NCBI GenBank assembly: GCA_964551435.1
Contig: CAZKBS010000004.1
Coordinates: forward strand, 97,214-161,213
DNA length: 64,000 nucleotides
From: UBA2020 sp964551435
GTDB taxonomy: Bacteria; Pseudomonadota; Alphaproteobacteria; Micavibrionales; UBA2020
Direction of reading: 5' to 3'
The notes beneath the pieces were generated by a model. It ran no database searches, was not told the DNA's origin, and worked only from the letters and a program-made list of their open reading frames with translations. Numbering within the stretch: position 1 is the stretch's first letter; every line of letters begins with the position of its first letter. Both the position numbers and the translations under genes were made by a program. Below, piece after piece: positions 35,796-43,734 of this stretch.

Positions 35796-36761
35796 GTGGC
35801 ACACGCATCGCGTCATAGCGGCAAGAATAAAACAGGGCTCCTGCTTTTTGCAGGGGCTCTGTTTGCCGTGTTCATGACCGCCGAAGCCACGGCTGGCTTC
35901 AGCCAGAGTGCGGATACAAGCCAGCTTCTGGGCCGTATCAACCAGCTTGAAAACCAGATCCAGACGCTCAGCCGCACGGTTTACCGCGGCAAAACGCCGA
36001 ACCCTGCCGAAGCCGCCGCCTTTTCGGGTGGCAGCAGCGCGGATACGGCGGCGCTGGCGAATATCGAAGTGCGCCTTGGCCAGCTGGAAACCCAGCAGCG
36101 CAACCTGACCGGCCAGCTGGAGCGGATGAACCACGACATCCAGCAGATGAAAACGCGGCTTGACCGCATGCTTGCGGATAACGACCTGCGTTTTCAGCAA
36201 CTGGAACGCGGCGGCGCGGCAGCGGGCGCCAGAACGGGCGCCCCCGCCACCGATAATACCCTTTATGCGCAGGACGTGACCGCGCAGGTAACCGATAGCG
36301 CCCGCACCAGCGGCAACAGCGCGGCGGGCAACCTCGGCACTTTGTCCGGCAGCGGCGCGGCATCGCGCGGCAGCGACCCTGCGAATATTCTCTACGACAA
36401 TGCCTTCAGCGATATCCGCGAAGCGAAATATGATGCTGCCGAAGATAAATTCAAACGCTTCATGGCGATGTATCCGTCGCATGCGCTGGCGGCCAATGCG
36501 CAGTATTGGCTGGCAGAAACCTATTACGTGCGCGGCAATTACCAGCAGGCGGCGCGCGCCTTCGCGCAGGGCTATCAGGATTACCCCAAGGGCGCCAAGG
36601 CGCCCGACAGCCTGCTGAAACTGGCGCTGTCGCTGTCGCAGATCGGCAAAAAAGAAGACGCCTGCCTGTCCTTCGCGCAGCTGAAAAAAGAATACGGCAG
36701 CGAACAGACACCCGTCGTCCGCCGCGCCGAACAGGAAGCCAAGCGCATTGGCTGCAAATAA
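35796..36761 (+). CDS. cpoB: Tol-Pal system coordinator CpoB/YbgF
   Basis: A 321-residue periplasmic protein. A signal peptide (LLLFAGALFAVFMTAEATAG) is followed by an N-terminal coiled coil (QLLGRINQLENQIQTLSRTV; LGQLETQQRNLTGQLERM), a Ser/Thr/Ala/Gly linker, and C-terminal TPR repeats (YDNAFSDIREAKYDAAEDKF, YPSHALAANAQYWLAETYY). CpoB tunes peptidoglycan synthesis to Tol-driven constriction. GTG 35796 is taken as start because it follows GGAAGG and gives a clean signal peptide; the frame is open upstream inside pal. Confidence 0.92.
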   Translation: MAHASRHSGKNKTGLLLFAGALFAVFMTAEATAGFSQSADTSQLLGRINQLENQIQTLSRTVYRGKTPNPAEAAAFSGGSSADTAALANIEVRLGQLETQQRNLTGQLERMNHDIQQMKTRLDRMLADNDLRFQQLERGGAAAGARTGAPATDNTLYAQDVTAQVTDSARTSGNSAAGNLGTLSGSGAASRGSDPANILYDNAFSDIREAKYDAAEDKFKRFMAMYPSHALAANAQYWLAETYYVRGNYQQAARAFAQGYQDYPKGAKAPDSLLKLALSLSQIGKKEDACLSFAQLKKEYGSEQTPVVRRAEQEAKRIGCK

Positions 36762-36776
36762 GCCGCGCGGTTTTTC

Positions 36777-38105
36777 ATGACATCTCTTCATCATATCGAC
36801 ACCGCGGCGTTTGACGCGGCAATGTCCGCTTGCGGTCTTGCCGATGCGCCGCGCGTGGCGCTGGCGGTATCAGGCGGGGGCGATAGCATGGCGCTGGCTG
36901 TGCTGTGCGCGGCGGCGCTTCTGCCGCGCGGCGTTGCGCTCAAGGCCTATACCGTCGATCACGGCCTGCGGCCGGAGGCGCGGGCGGAGGCGGAGCAGGC
37001 GGGCCGGCAGCTTGCAACCCTCGGCATCGCGCATGAAATTCTGACATGGACGGGCGACAAGCCGCAGACGCATGTGCAGGAACGCGCGCGCGCCGCGCGC
37101 TATGCGCTTTTAGAGGACGCCTGCCGCCGTGACGGGTTTGATGTCCTGCTGATCGCACATCAGGCCGAAGATCAGATGGAAACCTTCTGGATGCGTCTGG
37201 CGCATGGCAGCGGCCTCGACGGGCTGTGCGGTATGGCGCCGCTGCGCCAGCTGGCGGGTGGGCTGCGTCTGGCGCGGCCCTTGCTGGGGTTTTCGCGCGT
37301 GCAGTTGCGTGATGTTTGCCGGCAGGCCGGTATTGTCTGGGCCGATGATCCATCCAATGAAAACGAAAAATATTTGCGCGTACGCCTGCGCGGCTTCGAA
37401 CATATTCTGGCCGCCGAGGGGCTTTCGCCGCAGCGTCTGGCGCAGGTTTTGCAAAAACTCGACGATGCGCGCGCGGCTTTGGAGCGGATGACGGATGAAA
37501 AATTTTCTACTGTCGTGACGCTCTATCCCGAAGGGCATGCCGCGCTGGATGCTGCCGCCCTTGCGGCGCTGCCGGTGGATATCGCGCGGCGCATTTTGTC
37601 GCGGTTGCTGCAGATGCTATCGCCTGCGGCCTATCCGCCGCCGTTTGAAATGCTCGGCAGCCTTTACGGCGATGTGACGGGAGTGGGTTTTACGGGACGC
37701 ACGGCCTTTGGCTGCGTTTTTTCGCCCTGTGCACAAAGCGGTATTCTGGTGCTGCGCGAACAATCCGCCCTGCCGCTGCCGGTTGTGCTGAACGGGGCGG
37801 ACAGGTTGATGTGGGACGGGCGTTTTGTTTTCTCCGGTCTGCAGCCATACGCGGGCATGACCCTGGCCCCGCTGGGTATCGACGGCACGGCGCAGCTGAG
37901 AAAACTTCTCGACCCAAAAGCGCGCGCGCGTTTCGAGGCGCTGCCCGGAAAGCTTCGTGCCAGTCTGCCCGCACTGTCGAAAACAGAGGCGAGCGGCGCG
38001 CGGACACTTGTCGCCGTCCCGCATCTGGACTGGTACGCGGAAGGCATCGGCGCTCTTGCGGTTTCTTGTATTTTCGTGCGGGAGGGCGGCGCGGCTTTAC
38101 CGTAA
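36777..38105 (+). CDS. tilS: tRNA(Ile)-lysidine synthase
   Basis: A 442-residue ATP-dependent enzyme that modifies C34 of tRNA-Ile(CAU) to lysidine. The PP-loop ALAVSGGGDSMALAVL and VDHGLRPEARAEAEQ, ARAARYALLEDACRRDG and LLIAHQAEDQMETFWMRL are family motifs. The C-terminal half is diverged, as is usual outside the enterobacteria. It follows cpoB by 15 bases and is upstream of ftsH, a common alphaproteobacterial order. Confidence 0.93.
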   Translation: MTSLHHIDTAAFDAAMSACGLADAPRVALAVSGGGDSMALAVLCAAALLPRGVALKAYTVDHGLRPEARAEAEQAGRQLATLGIAHEILTWTGDKPQTHVQERARAARYALLEDACRRDGFDVLLIAHQAEDQMETFWMRLAHGSGLDGLCGMAPLRQLAGGLRLARPLLGFSRVQLRDVCRQAGIVWADDPSNENEKYLRVRLRGFEHILAAEGLSPQRLAQVLQKLDDARAALERMTDEKFSTVVTLYPEGHAALDAAALAALPVDIARRILSRLLQMLSPAAYPPPFEMLGSLYGDVTGVGFTGRTAFGCVFSPCAQSGILVLREQSALPLPVVLNGADRLMWDGRFVFSGLQPYAGMTLAPLGIDGTAQLRKLLDPKARARFEALPGKLRASLPALSKTEASGARTLVAVPHLDWYAEGIGALAVSCIFVREGGAALP

Positions 38106-38194
38106 TGCCCGCGCGGGATGAGGTTAAAATACCTTTCTCTTTCAGCTGGTTAATAGATTTTTGTAGCGCGGGCTGCGCTTTTTGCGCGTCATGA

Positions 38195-38224
38195 TTGTTT
38201 CAAAGACAGCTAAGGCTATATAAT
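38195..38224 (+). promoter_or_regulatory. Probable ftsH promoter
   Basis: A perfect TATAAT (38219-38224) with TTGTTT 18 bases upstream. The -35/-10 context also resembles the alphaproteobacterial heat-shock pattern (CTATAT), which would suit ftsH, but this is only suggestive. Confidence 0.45.
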
Positions 38225-38271
38225 TGAAAGAGTATCTGTTTATGACTTAAAACGACGAAATAGAGGCAGGC

Positions 38272-40236
38272 ATGAGAGAGCAAAACGATAACGACAATCA
38301 GGGCGGCAACCAGAACCCGATGGGCCGCAGCCTGCTGGTCTGGCTGCTGATCGTGCTTTTGCTGGTCGGCGTTTTCAATATGTTCGGGCGCGACACGCAG
38401 GGCATGGCTGGGCTCAAGCCGATGGCCTACAGCGATTTCACCGCGCAGGTCGATAACAAGCAAATCGAAAGCGTCACCATTTCCGGCGACCTGATGGAAG
38501 TCCGCAAAATCGGCGGCGAGAAATTCGGCGTGATTATCCCAACCGGCGCCAATGTCGTGCAGCGTATCGACGGCAAGGGCGTCGTCATCGAAGCCAAGCG
38601 CGATACCCGCAATGATCCGACGTTCTGGGCGATTGTTTTGAACCTGCTGCCTATCATTATCATCGTCGGCGCGTGGTTTTATTTCATGCGCCAGATGCAG
38701 GGCAGCGGCAACAAGGCGATGGGCTTCGGCAAATCCAAAGCCAAGCTGCTGAACGAACGTAACGGCCGCGTGACCTTCGCGGACGTCGCCGGCGTCGAAG
38801 AAGCCAAGGACGAACTGGAAGAGGTCGTCGAGTTTTTGAAAGACCCGCAAAAATTCCAGCGTCTCGGCGGTAAAATCCCCAAGGGCGTGCTGCTGGTCGG
38901 CCCGCCGGGTACCGGTAAAACCCTGATTGCGCGCGCGGTTGCGGGCGAAGCGGGCGTACCGTTCTTTACCATTTCCGGTTCCGACTTCGTGGAGATGTTC
39001 GTGGGCGTCGGCGCCAGCCGCGTGCGCGACATGTTCGAACAGGGCAAGAAGAACGCGCCCTGCATTATTTTCATCGACGAGATCGACGCTGTCGGCCGCC
39101 ATCGCGGCGCCGGTCATGGCGGCGGCAACGACGAGCGCGAACAAACGCTCAACCAGCTGCTGGTCGAAATGGATGGTTTCGAAGCGAACGAGGGGGTTAT
39201 CCTTATCGCCGCCACCAACCGTCCCGACGTGCTTGACCCTGCGCTGCTGCGTCCGGGCCGCTTTGACCGTCAGGTCGTGGTGCCGAACCCCGATGTCAAT
39301 GGCCGTGAAAAAATCCTCAAGGTGCATATGCGCAAAGTGCCGCTCGGCCCCGATGTTGATGCGCGCGTGATTGCGCGCGGTACCCCCGGTTTTTCGGGTG
39401 CTGATCTGTCGAACCTTGTGAACGAAGCGGCGCTGATGGCTGCACGCCGCGGCAAGCGCGTCGTCGGCATGGCCGAATTCGAAGACGCCAAGGATAAGGT
39501 CATGATGGGGGCGGAGCGCCGCTCCATGGCGATGTCGGATCAGGAAAAGAAACTGACCGCCTATCACGAAGCGGGTCATGCGATCGTCGCGCTGCATGAA
39601 CCGGCGTCGGATCCTATCCACAAGGCGACGATTATCCCGCGCGGCCGTGCGCTGGGCATGGTCATGCGCCTGCCCGAAGGCGACCGCCTGTCGGTATCCA
39701 AGGAAAAACTGCATGCCGACCTTGCCGTCGCCATGGGCGGCCGCATTGCTGAAGAGCTGATTTTCGGTGCGGAAAAAGTGACCACCGGTGCCTCAAGCGA
39801 CATCAAGATGGCAACCGACATGGCGCGCCGCATGGTGACCGAATGGGGCATGAGCCACGAGATGGGGCCCATCCACTACGGCAACGGCCCCGACGAGCTC
39901 TTCCTCGGTTATAGCGCGGGCAGCCCGCAGAATATTGCCGGCAGCACGGCGGCGAAGGTCGATGCGGAAGTAAAACGCATCGTCGAGGATGCCTATGTCA
40001 GTGCAAAGAAAACGCTGGTTGATAACTTGCATGAACTGCACGCCCTCGCCAAGGCGCTGCTGGAATATGAATCGCTGAACGGCGAAGAAATTCCCCGCGT
40101 CATCAAGGGCGAACCGCTCAACCGCACCACGGCGGAGCAGGAAGCCGAAGAGCGCCGCAAGCGCGCGAAATCCGGCACCGTGCCCACGGCGGGCGGCATC
40201 GACCTCGGCTCCCCCGATCCGGCGCCGCAGGTTTAA
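38272..40236 (+). CDS. ftsH: ATP-dependent zinc metalloprotease FtsH
   Basis: A 654-residue inner-membrane AAA+ protease. Two transmembrane helices (LLVWLLIVLLLVGVFNMF; FWAIVLNLLPIIIIVGAWFYF) flank the periplasmic domain. The AAA core has Walker A GPPGTGKT, Walker B CIIFIDEIDAVG and the second region of homology NRPDVLDPALLRPGRFDR. The protease zinc site is YHEAGHAIVAL. It degrades misfolded membrane proteins and regulators. A strong terminator follows. Confidence 0.98.
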   Translation: MREQNDNDNQGGNQNPMGRSLLVWLLIVLLLVGVFNMFGRDTQGMAGLKPMAYSDFTAQVDNKQIESVTISGDLMEVRKIGGEKFGVIIPTGANVVQRIDGKGVVIEAKRDTRNDPTFWAIVLNLLPIIIIVGAWFYFMRQMQGSGNKAMGFGKSKAKLLNERNGRVTFADVAGVEEAKDELEEVVEFLKDPQKFQRLGGKIPKGVLLVGPPGTGKTLIARAVAGEAGVPFFTISGSDFVEMFVGVGASRVRDMFEQGKKNAPCIIFIDEIDAVGRHRGAGHGGGNDEREQTLNQLLVEMDGFEANEGVILIAATNRPDVLDPALLRPGRFDRQVVVPNPDVNGREKILKVHMRKVPLGPDVDARVIARGTPGFSGADLSNLVNEAALMAARRGKRVVGMAEFEDAKDKVMMGAERRSMAMSDQEKKLTAYHEAGHAIVALHEPASDPIHKATIIPRGRALGMVMRLPEGDRLSVSKEKLHADLAVAMGGRIAEELIFGAEKVTTGASSDIKMATDMARRMVTEWGMSHEMGPIHYGNGPDELFLGYSAGSPQNIAGSTAAKVDAEVKRIVEDAYVSAKKTLVDNLHELHALAKALLEYESLNGEEIPRVIKGEPLNRTTAEQEAEERRKRAKSGTVPTAGGIDLGSPDPAPQV

Positions 40237-40250
40237 CCGAAGCCTCCTTA

Positions 40251-40282
40251 AAAAGCCGCCCCCCGAACGGGGCGGTTTTTTT
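40251..40282 (+). terminator. Intrinsic terminator after ftsH
   Basis: CCGCCCC-ccgaac-GGGGCGG stem followed by seven T residues. Confidence 0.93.
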
Positions 40283-40340
40283 ATGCGGCATTTGCACGAA
40301 ATCCCTCTATTTCAATAGGTTCCGGCGCGCGGGCGAGGGG

Positions 40341-40369
40341 TTGACTCGCCTTCGCCGCAGCTCTATTCT
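40341..40369 (+). promoter_or_regulatory. Probable promoter of the ankyrin gene at 40467, with a GANTC site
   Basis: TTGACT (40341-40346), 17 bases, TATTCT (40364-40369). GACTC (40343-40347), a GANTC methylation site, overlaps the -35 element. The transcript would have a leader of about 90 bases. Confidence 0.5.
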
Positions 40370-40466
40370 CGGGTGAGTTTACAGAATAAAACCAGCTTGT
40401 CCCTGCGGCGTCCGGCTTCGGGCTTGCGCGGGCTCGGGCTGTTACGTGACAACACAAACGGTTTTT

Positions 40467-41168
40467 ATGGTCTTTTTTCAGGCACACCGCATCGCAGAAG
40501 CCATTCGTTGTGACCGGATGGATACGCTGCAAAAACTTCTCGCCAAAGGGGCGGACCCGAATGCGCATGAAGAATATGGCCGCATGCCGCTGGAACTTGC
40601 CGCGCTCAAAGGCAACGTCACCGCCGCGGCGCTTGCATCTGGCGGCGGGGGGCATGCGGAAATGGTGACCTTTCTGATCGATGCGGGGTTCGACCCCGCG
40701 GCGAAAAATGCCGAAAACCGCAATGCTCTTTATATGGCGCAGCGAAAATCACATCCCGATGTGATTGAAATTCTCGAGGCGTATCACGAAAAAAGTCCCC
40801 TGCCGCGTCCCGTTTTGCTCCAGCAGATTGCCGAGGCCGCGCCGCAGGCCGCCTCTGCGGCGGCAGGGAATACACCGGATGGCTGGCATGTGCTGGCCGA
40901 TGACCGCATCGCCCATGTCACGCTTGATGCGGCGATTGGCTATAAAATAACCGAGATTTTCAATTTTGCCGCCCGCGAGCGCACGCGACTTTATCACAAT
41001 CTCGAGACGCGGGCAGAAAGCGCCGAAAGCCGCGATTTCGACGATATCGCCGAAAAGGCACCGCTGGAAGAAGCGCTGGAACGTTTACGCACCGCAGGAC
41101 GTTTGGTCGGTGCGGATGCCGTTTATACCCGCGGCATCGGCAAACCGCCCGCGCGCCGCAGCGGCTAG
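40467..41168 (+). CDS. Ankyrin repeat protein with a conserved C-terminal domain of unknown function
   Basis: A 233-residue protein. Residues 5-95 hold two to three ankyrin repeats (DTLQKLLAKGADPNAHEEYG, HAEMVTFLIDAGFDP). Residues 130-225 form a second domain (DGWHVLADDRIAHVTLD, ITEIFNFAARERTRL, RDFDDIAEKAPLEEALERL) that is also present at the C-terminus of the protein at 55469. No signal peptide is seen. The start is ambiguous between ATG 40467 and GTG 40446; neither has a clear ribosome-binding site. The partner and role are unknown. Confidence 0.78.
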   Translation: MVFFQAHRIAEAIRCDRMDTLQKLLAKGADPNAHEEYGRMPLELAALKGNVTAAALASGGGGHAEMVTFLIDAGFDPAAKNAENRNALYMAQRKSHPDVIEILEAYHEKSPLPRPVLLQQIAEAAPQAASAAAGNTPDGWHVLADDRIAHVTLDAAIGYKITEIFNFAARERTRLYHNLETRAESAESRDFDDIAEKAPLEEALERLRTAGRLVGADAVYTRGIGKPPARRSG

Positions 41169-41260
41169 CGCGGCGTAAAACCCCGGAATACGGGCAAAAC
41201 GTAACAAAACGTCATATAAAGTGAACGGATTAAGGATATATTTGGCCCGCGCGCCAGTGG

Positions 41261-41286
41261 ACGCCCCGCAGCCGGGGCGTTAATTT
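41261..41286 (+). terminator. Probable terminator before glmM
   Basis: ACGCCCC-gcagcc-GGGGCGT followed by TAATTT; the U-tract is weak. It probably ends the ankyrin gene transcript. Confidence 0.5.
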
Positions 41287-41327
41287 ACAAACTGGATTTT
41301 CAGACGCAGAAGGATAAAGCGCAAAAA

Positions 41328-42692
41328 ATGACCCGCAAACTTTTTGGCACGGACGGCATTCGCGGCAAATCGAACACAGGCGCCATTACGGCGGAAACCG
41401 CGCTCAAAGTCGCGATGGCGGCGGCGCAGGTTCTCGCCCGCGGCAGCCACCGCCGCAAAGTGGTGATTGGCAAGGACACGCGCCTGTCGGGCTATATGCT
41501 GGAGCCTGCGATGCAGGCCGGCTTCATTTCCATGGGGTTGGATGTCGTGCTGGTCGGGCCGATGCCGACGCCGGCGGTGGCGATGCTGACACGCTCTTTG
41601 CGCGCCGACCTGGGTGTCGTGATTTCGGCGTCGCATAACCCCTATGAAGACAACGGGATTAAACTTTTTGGTGCCGATGGCTACAAGCTGACCGATGAAA
41701 CCGAAGCGGAAATCGAGGCCCTGCTGGCGACCGATCTGACCACGCGTCTGGTGCCCTCGGCGCAGCTGGGCCGCGCCGCGCGTCTGGAAGACGCCAGCGG
41801 GCGTTACATCGAATACGTCAAGAATACCTTTCCCAAGGGCCTGCGCCTCGACGGACTTAAAATCGTGGTCGATTGCGCGAATGGCGCCGCCTATAAAGTC
41901 GCACCGCGTATTTTGTACGAACTGGGCGCCGATGTCGTGCCGATTGGCGTTGCGCCCGACGGCACCAACATCAACAAACATTGTGGCGCAACCGCGACCG
42001 ATATCATGTGCGAACGCGTGGTCAAACACGGCGCGCATCTGGGCATCGCCCTCGACGGTGATGCCGATCGCCTGATTTTGTGCGACGAGCAAGGGCAGGT
42101 CATCGACGGTGACCAGATCATGGCGCTGATCGCAAGCGCCATGCACGCGCGCGGCGATCTGGAAGGCGGCGGCGTGACGGCCACGGTGATGTCGAACCTC
42201 GGTCTTGAGCGTCATTTGAAAGCGAAGGGGCTGAAGCTGTTCCGCACCCCCGTCGGCGACCGCTATGTCGTCGATCACATGCGCCAGAGCGGCTGCAACA
42301 TCGGCGGCGAACAATCCGGCCATATCATTCTGGGTGATTATTCGACCACGGGTGACGGATTGATTGCCGCGCTGCAGGTGCTGGCGGTTATCCGCACCAG
42401 CGGCCGGCCCGTCAGCGAGATCTGCTGCGTGTTCACGCCGGTGCCGCAGCTGCTGCAAAACGTGCGCACGCAGAGACCCGTGTCGCTGGATGCAGCATCG
42501 ATGCGCGATGCCATCCGGATTGCAGAAGGCAAGCTGGGCGATAGCGGCCGTATCCTTATCCGCAAATCGGGCACCGAACCCCTGGTGCGCGTGATGGCGG
42601 AGGGGGATGATGCCGCGCTTGTGAAATCCGTGGTGCAGGATCTGTGCGCCGCCGTTGAAAAACTTGATATCCCCGCCGCGAAAGCCAGCTGA
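41328..42692 (+). CDS. glmM: Phosphoglucosamine mutase
   Basis: A 454-residue enzyme that converts glucosamine-6-phosphate to glucosamine-1-phosphate for peptidoglycan and lipopolysaccharide precursors. The N-terminus KLFGTDGIRGKSN, the phosphoserine loop ISASHNPYEDNGIKLFG, metal loop DGDADRL and sugar loop GEQSGHI are present. In alphaproteobacteria it often follows ftsH, as here with one ankyrin gene between. Its stop overlaps the nadK start (TGATG). Confidence 0.97.
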   Translation: MTRKLFGTDGIRGKSNTGAITAETALKVAMAAAQVLARGSHRRKVVIGKDTRLSGYMLEPAMQAGFISMGLDVVLVGPMPTPAVAMLTRSLRADLGVVISASHNPYEDNGIKLFGADGYKLTDETEAEIEALLATDLTTRLVPSAQLGRAARLEDASGRYIEYVKNTFPKGLRLDGLKIVVDCANGAAYKVAPRILYELGADVVPIGVAPDGTNINKHCGATATDIMCERVVKHGAHLGIALDGDADRLILCDEQGQVIDGDQIMALIASAMHARGDLEGGGVTATVMSNLGLERHLKAKGLKLFRTPVGDRYVVDHMRQSGCNIGGEQSGHIILGDYSTTGDGLIAALQVLAVIRTSGRPVSEICCVFTPVPQLLQNVRTQRPVSLDAASMRDAIRIAEGKLGDSGRILIRKSGTEPLVRVMAEGDDAALVKSVVQDLCAAVEKLDIPAAKAS

Positions 42693-43450
42693 TGAAAATC
42701 CATTTTTCCGCCGCCGATACCAAGGGTGCGCAGGCCGCACTGAAAGAGCTGACGCAGCGCTACGGCGACCATCCGGCAGCGGAGGCCGATGTCTGCGTCG
42801 CGCTGGGCGGTGACGGTTCGATGCTGCGCGCGCTGCACGATAGCATTCAGAACGGCAAGCCGGTTTTCGGCATGAACCGCGGCTCGGTCGGGTTTTTGCT
42901 CAATGAATACCGTCCCGATGGCCTGCTGGAGCGTTTGAAGGCCGCGCAAACCGTGACGCTGAAACCGCTGCGCATGTCGGTCACGACGCTGGGCGGCGGA
43001 TATCAGGAAGCCCTCGCTATCAACGAAGTCTCGCTTTTGCGCGAAACGCGGCAGGCGGCGAAGCTGAGCATCCATATCGACGGCATCCTGCGGCTGAATG
43101 AACTGATTTGCGATGGTGTGATTGTGGCGACGCCCGCAGGCTCGACCGCCTATAACCTTTCCGCGCACGGGCCGATCATTCCGCTGGAGGCGGGGATACT
43201 GGCGCTGACGCCTATTTCCGCTTTCCGTCCGCGGCGCTGGCGTGGCGCGCTGTTGCCGCAGAAAAGCCGTCTGACCTTTACCGTGCAGGAGCCGGAAAAC
43301 CGCCCCGTCAGCGCGGTCGCCGACTTCACCGAAATCCGCGATGTCGAAAAGGTCGAGGTCTGGAAAGACCACGATGTTTCCATCCATCTGCTGTTCGACC
43401 CCGAAATGAATCTCGACGAGCGGATGATCAAGGAACAATTCATGCCCTGA
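42692..43450 (+). CDS. nadK: NAD kinase
   Basis: A 252-residue enzyme that makes NADP from NAD. The GGDGSMLRAL motif, GMNRGSVGFLLNEY, the NE motif in LAINEVSLLRETRQ, and the TPAGSTAYNLSAHGPII block are all family signatures. It overlaps glmM by one base, so the two genes are translated from one mRNA. A promoter for the next unit follows about 65 bases later. Confidence 0.95.
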   Translation: MKIHFSAADTKGAQAALKELTQRYGDHPAAEADVCVALGGDGSMLRALHDSIQNGKPVFGMNRGSVGFLLNEYRPDGLLERLKAAQTVTLKPLRMSVTTLGGGYQEALAINEVSLLRETRQAAKLSIHIDGILRLNELICDGVIVATPAGSTAYNLSAHGPIIPLEAGILALTPISAFRPRRWRGALLPQKSRLTFTVQEPENRPVSAVADFTEIRDVEKVEVWKDHDVSIHLLFDPEMNLDERMIKEQFMP

Positions 43451-43514
43451 TGTGGCCGTCTTTCGCCCAAGTCCTTTGAAAATATCGGTTTTTCAGATTT
43501 TTCATGCGCAGCGC

Positions 43515-43544
43515 TTGACAGAATCAACGTGCGCGGATTATTGT
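43515..43544 (+). promoter_or_regulatory. Promoter of leader peptide 1 / first GCS2-like gene
   Basis: Perfect -35 TTGACA (43515-43520), 18 bases, TATTGT (43539-43544). GAATC (43521-43525) directly follows the -35 box. The predicted start (about 43551) is within three bases of the leader ATG. The first 12 bases, TTGACAGAATCA, are identical to the promoter of the second gene. Confidence 0.65.
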
Positions 43545-43553
43545 CATTCCATC

Positions 43554-43613
43554 ATGACGAACGCAAAACACATCGCTGTTTTCTTTTTTAGCTACGCTTA
43601 TTTTGGCGCCTAG
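43554..43613 (+). CDS. Leader peptide 1, Phe/Tyr-rich (19 residues)
   Basis: MTNAKHIAVFFFSYAYFGA, then TAG. Four Phe and two Tyr codons are packed into nine positions, like the pheL and pheM attenuator leaders. There is no ribosome-binding site because the predicted mRNA begins at or near the ATG; leaderless attenuator peptides are known for trpL in Sinorhizobium. The stop codon sits in the loop of TGGCG-CCTAGT-CGCCA (43604-43619), so a ribosome finishing or stalling here would open or leave that hairpin. The first GCS2-like gene starts 121 bases later. No protein function is proposed. Confidence 0.6.
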   Translation: MTNAKHIAVFFFSYAYFGA

Positions 43614-43734
43614 TCGCCATCGTCATTTTTACAGCCTTGCGCTGCCCCCTTCAGTACCGAATCCCGTTTAAGCCCCAAAGGTAAACCCTATTGGTAAAGG
43701 CCCGTCAAATCAGGCCACAAGGAATACAGATATC

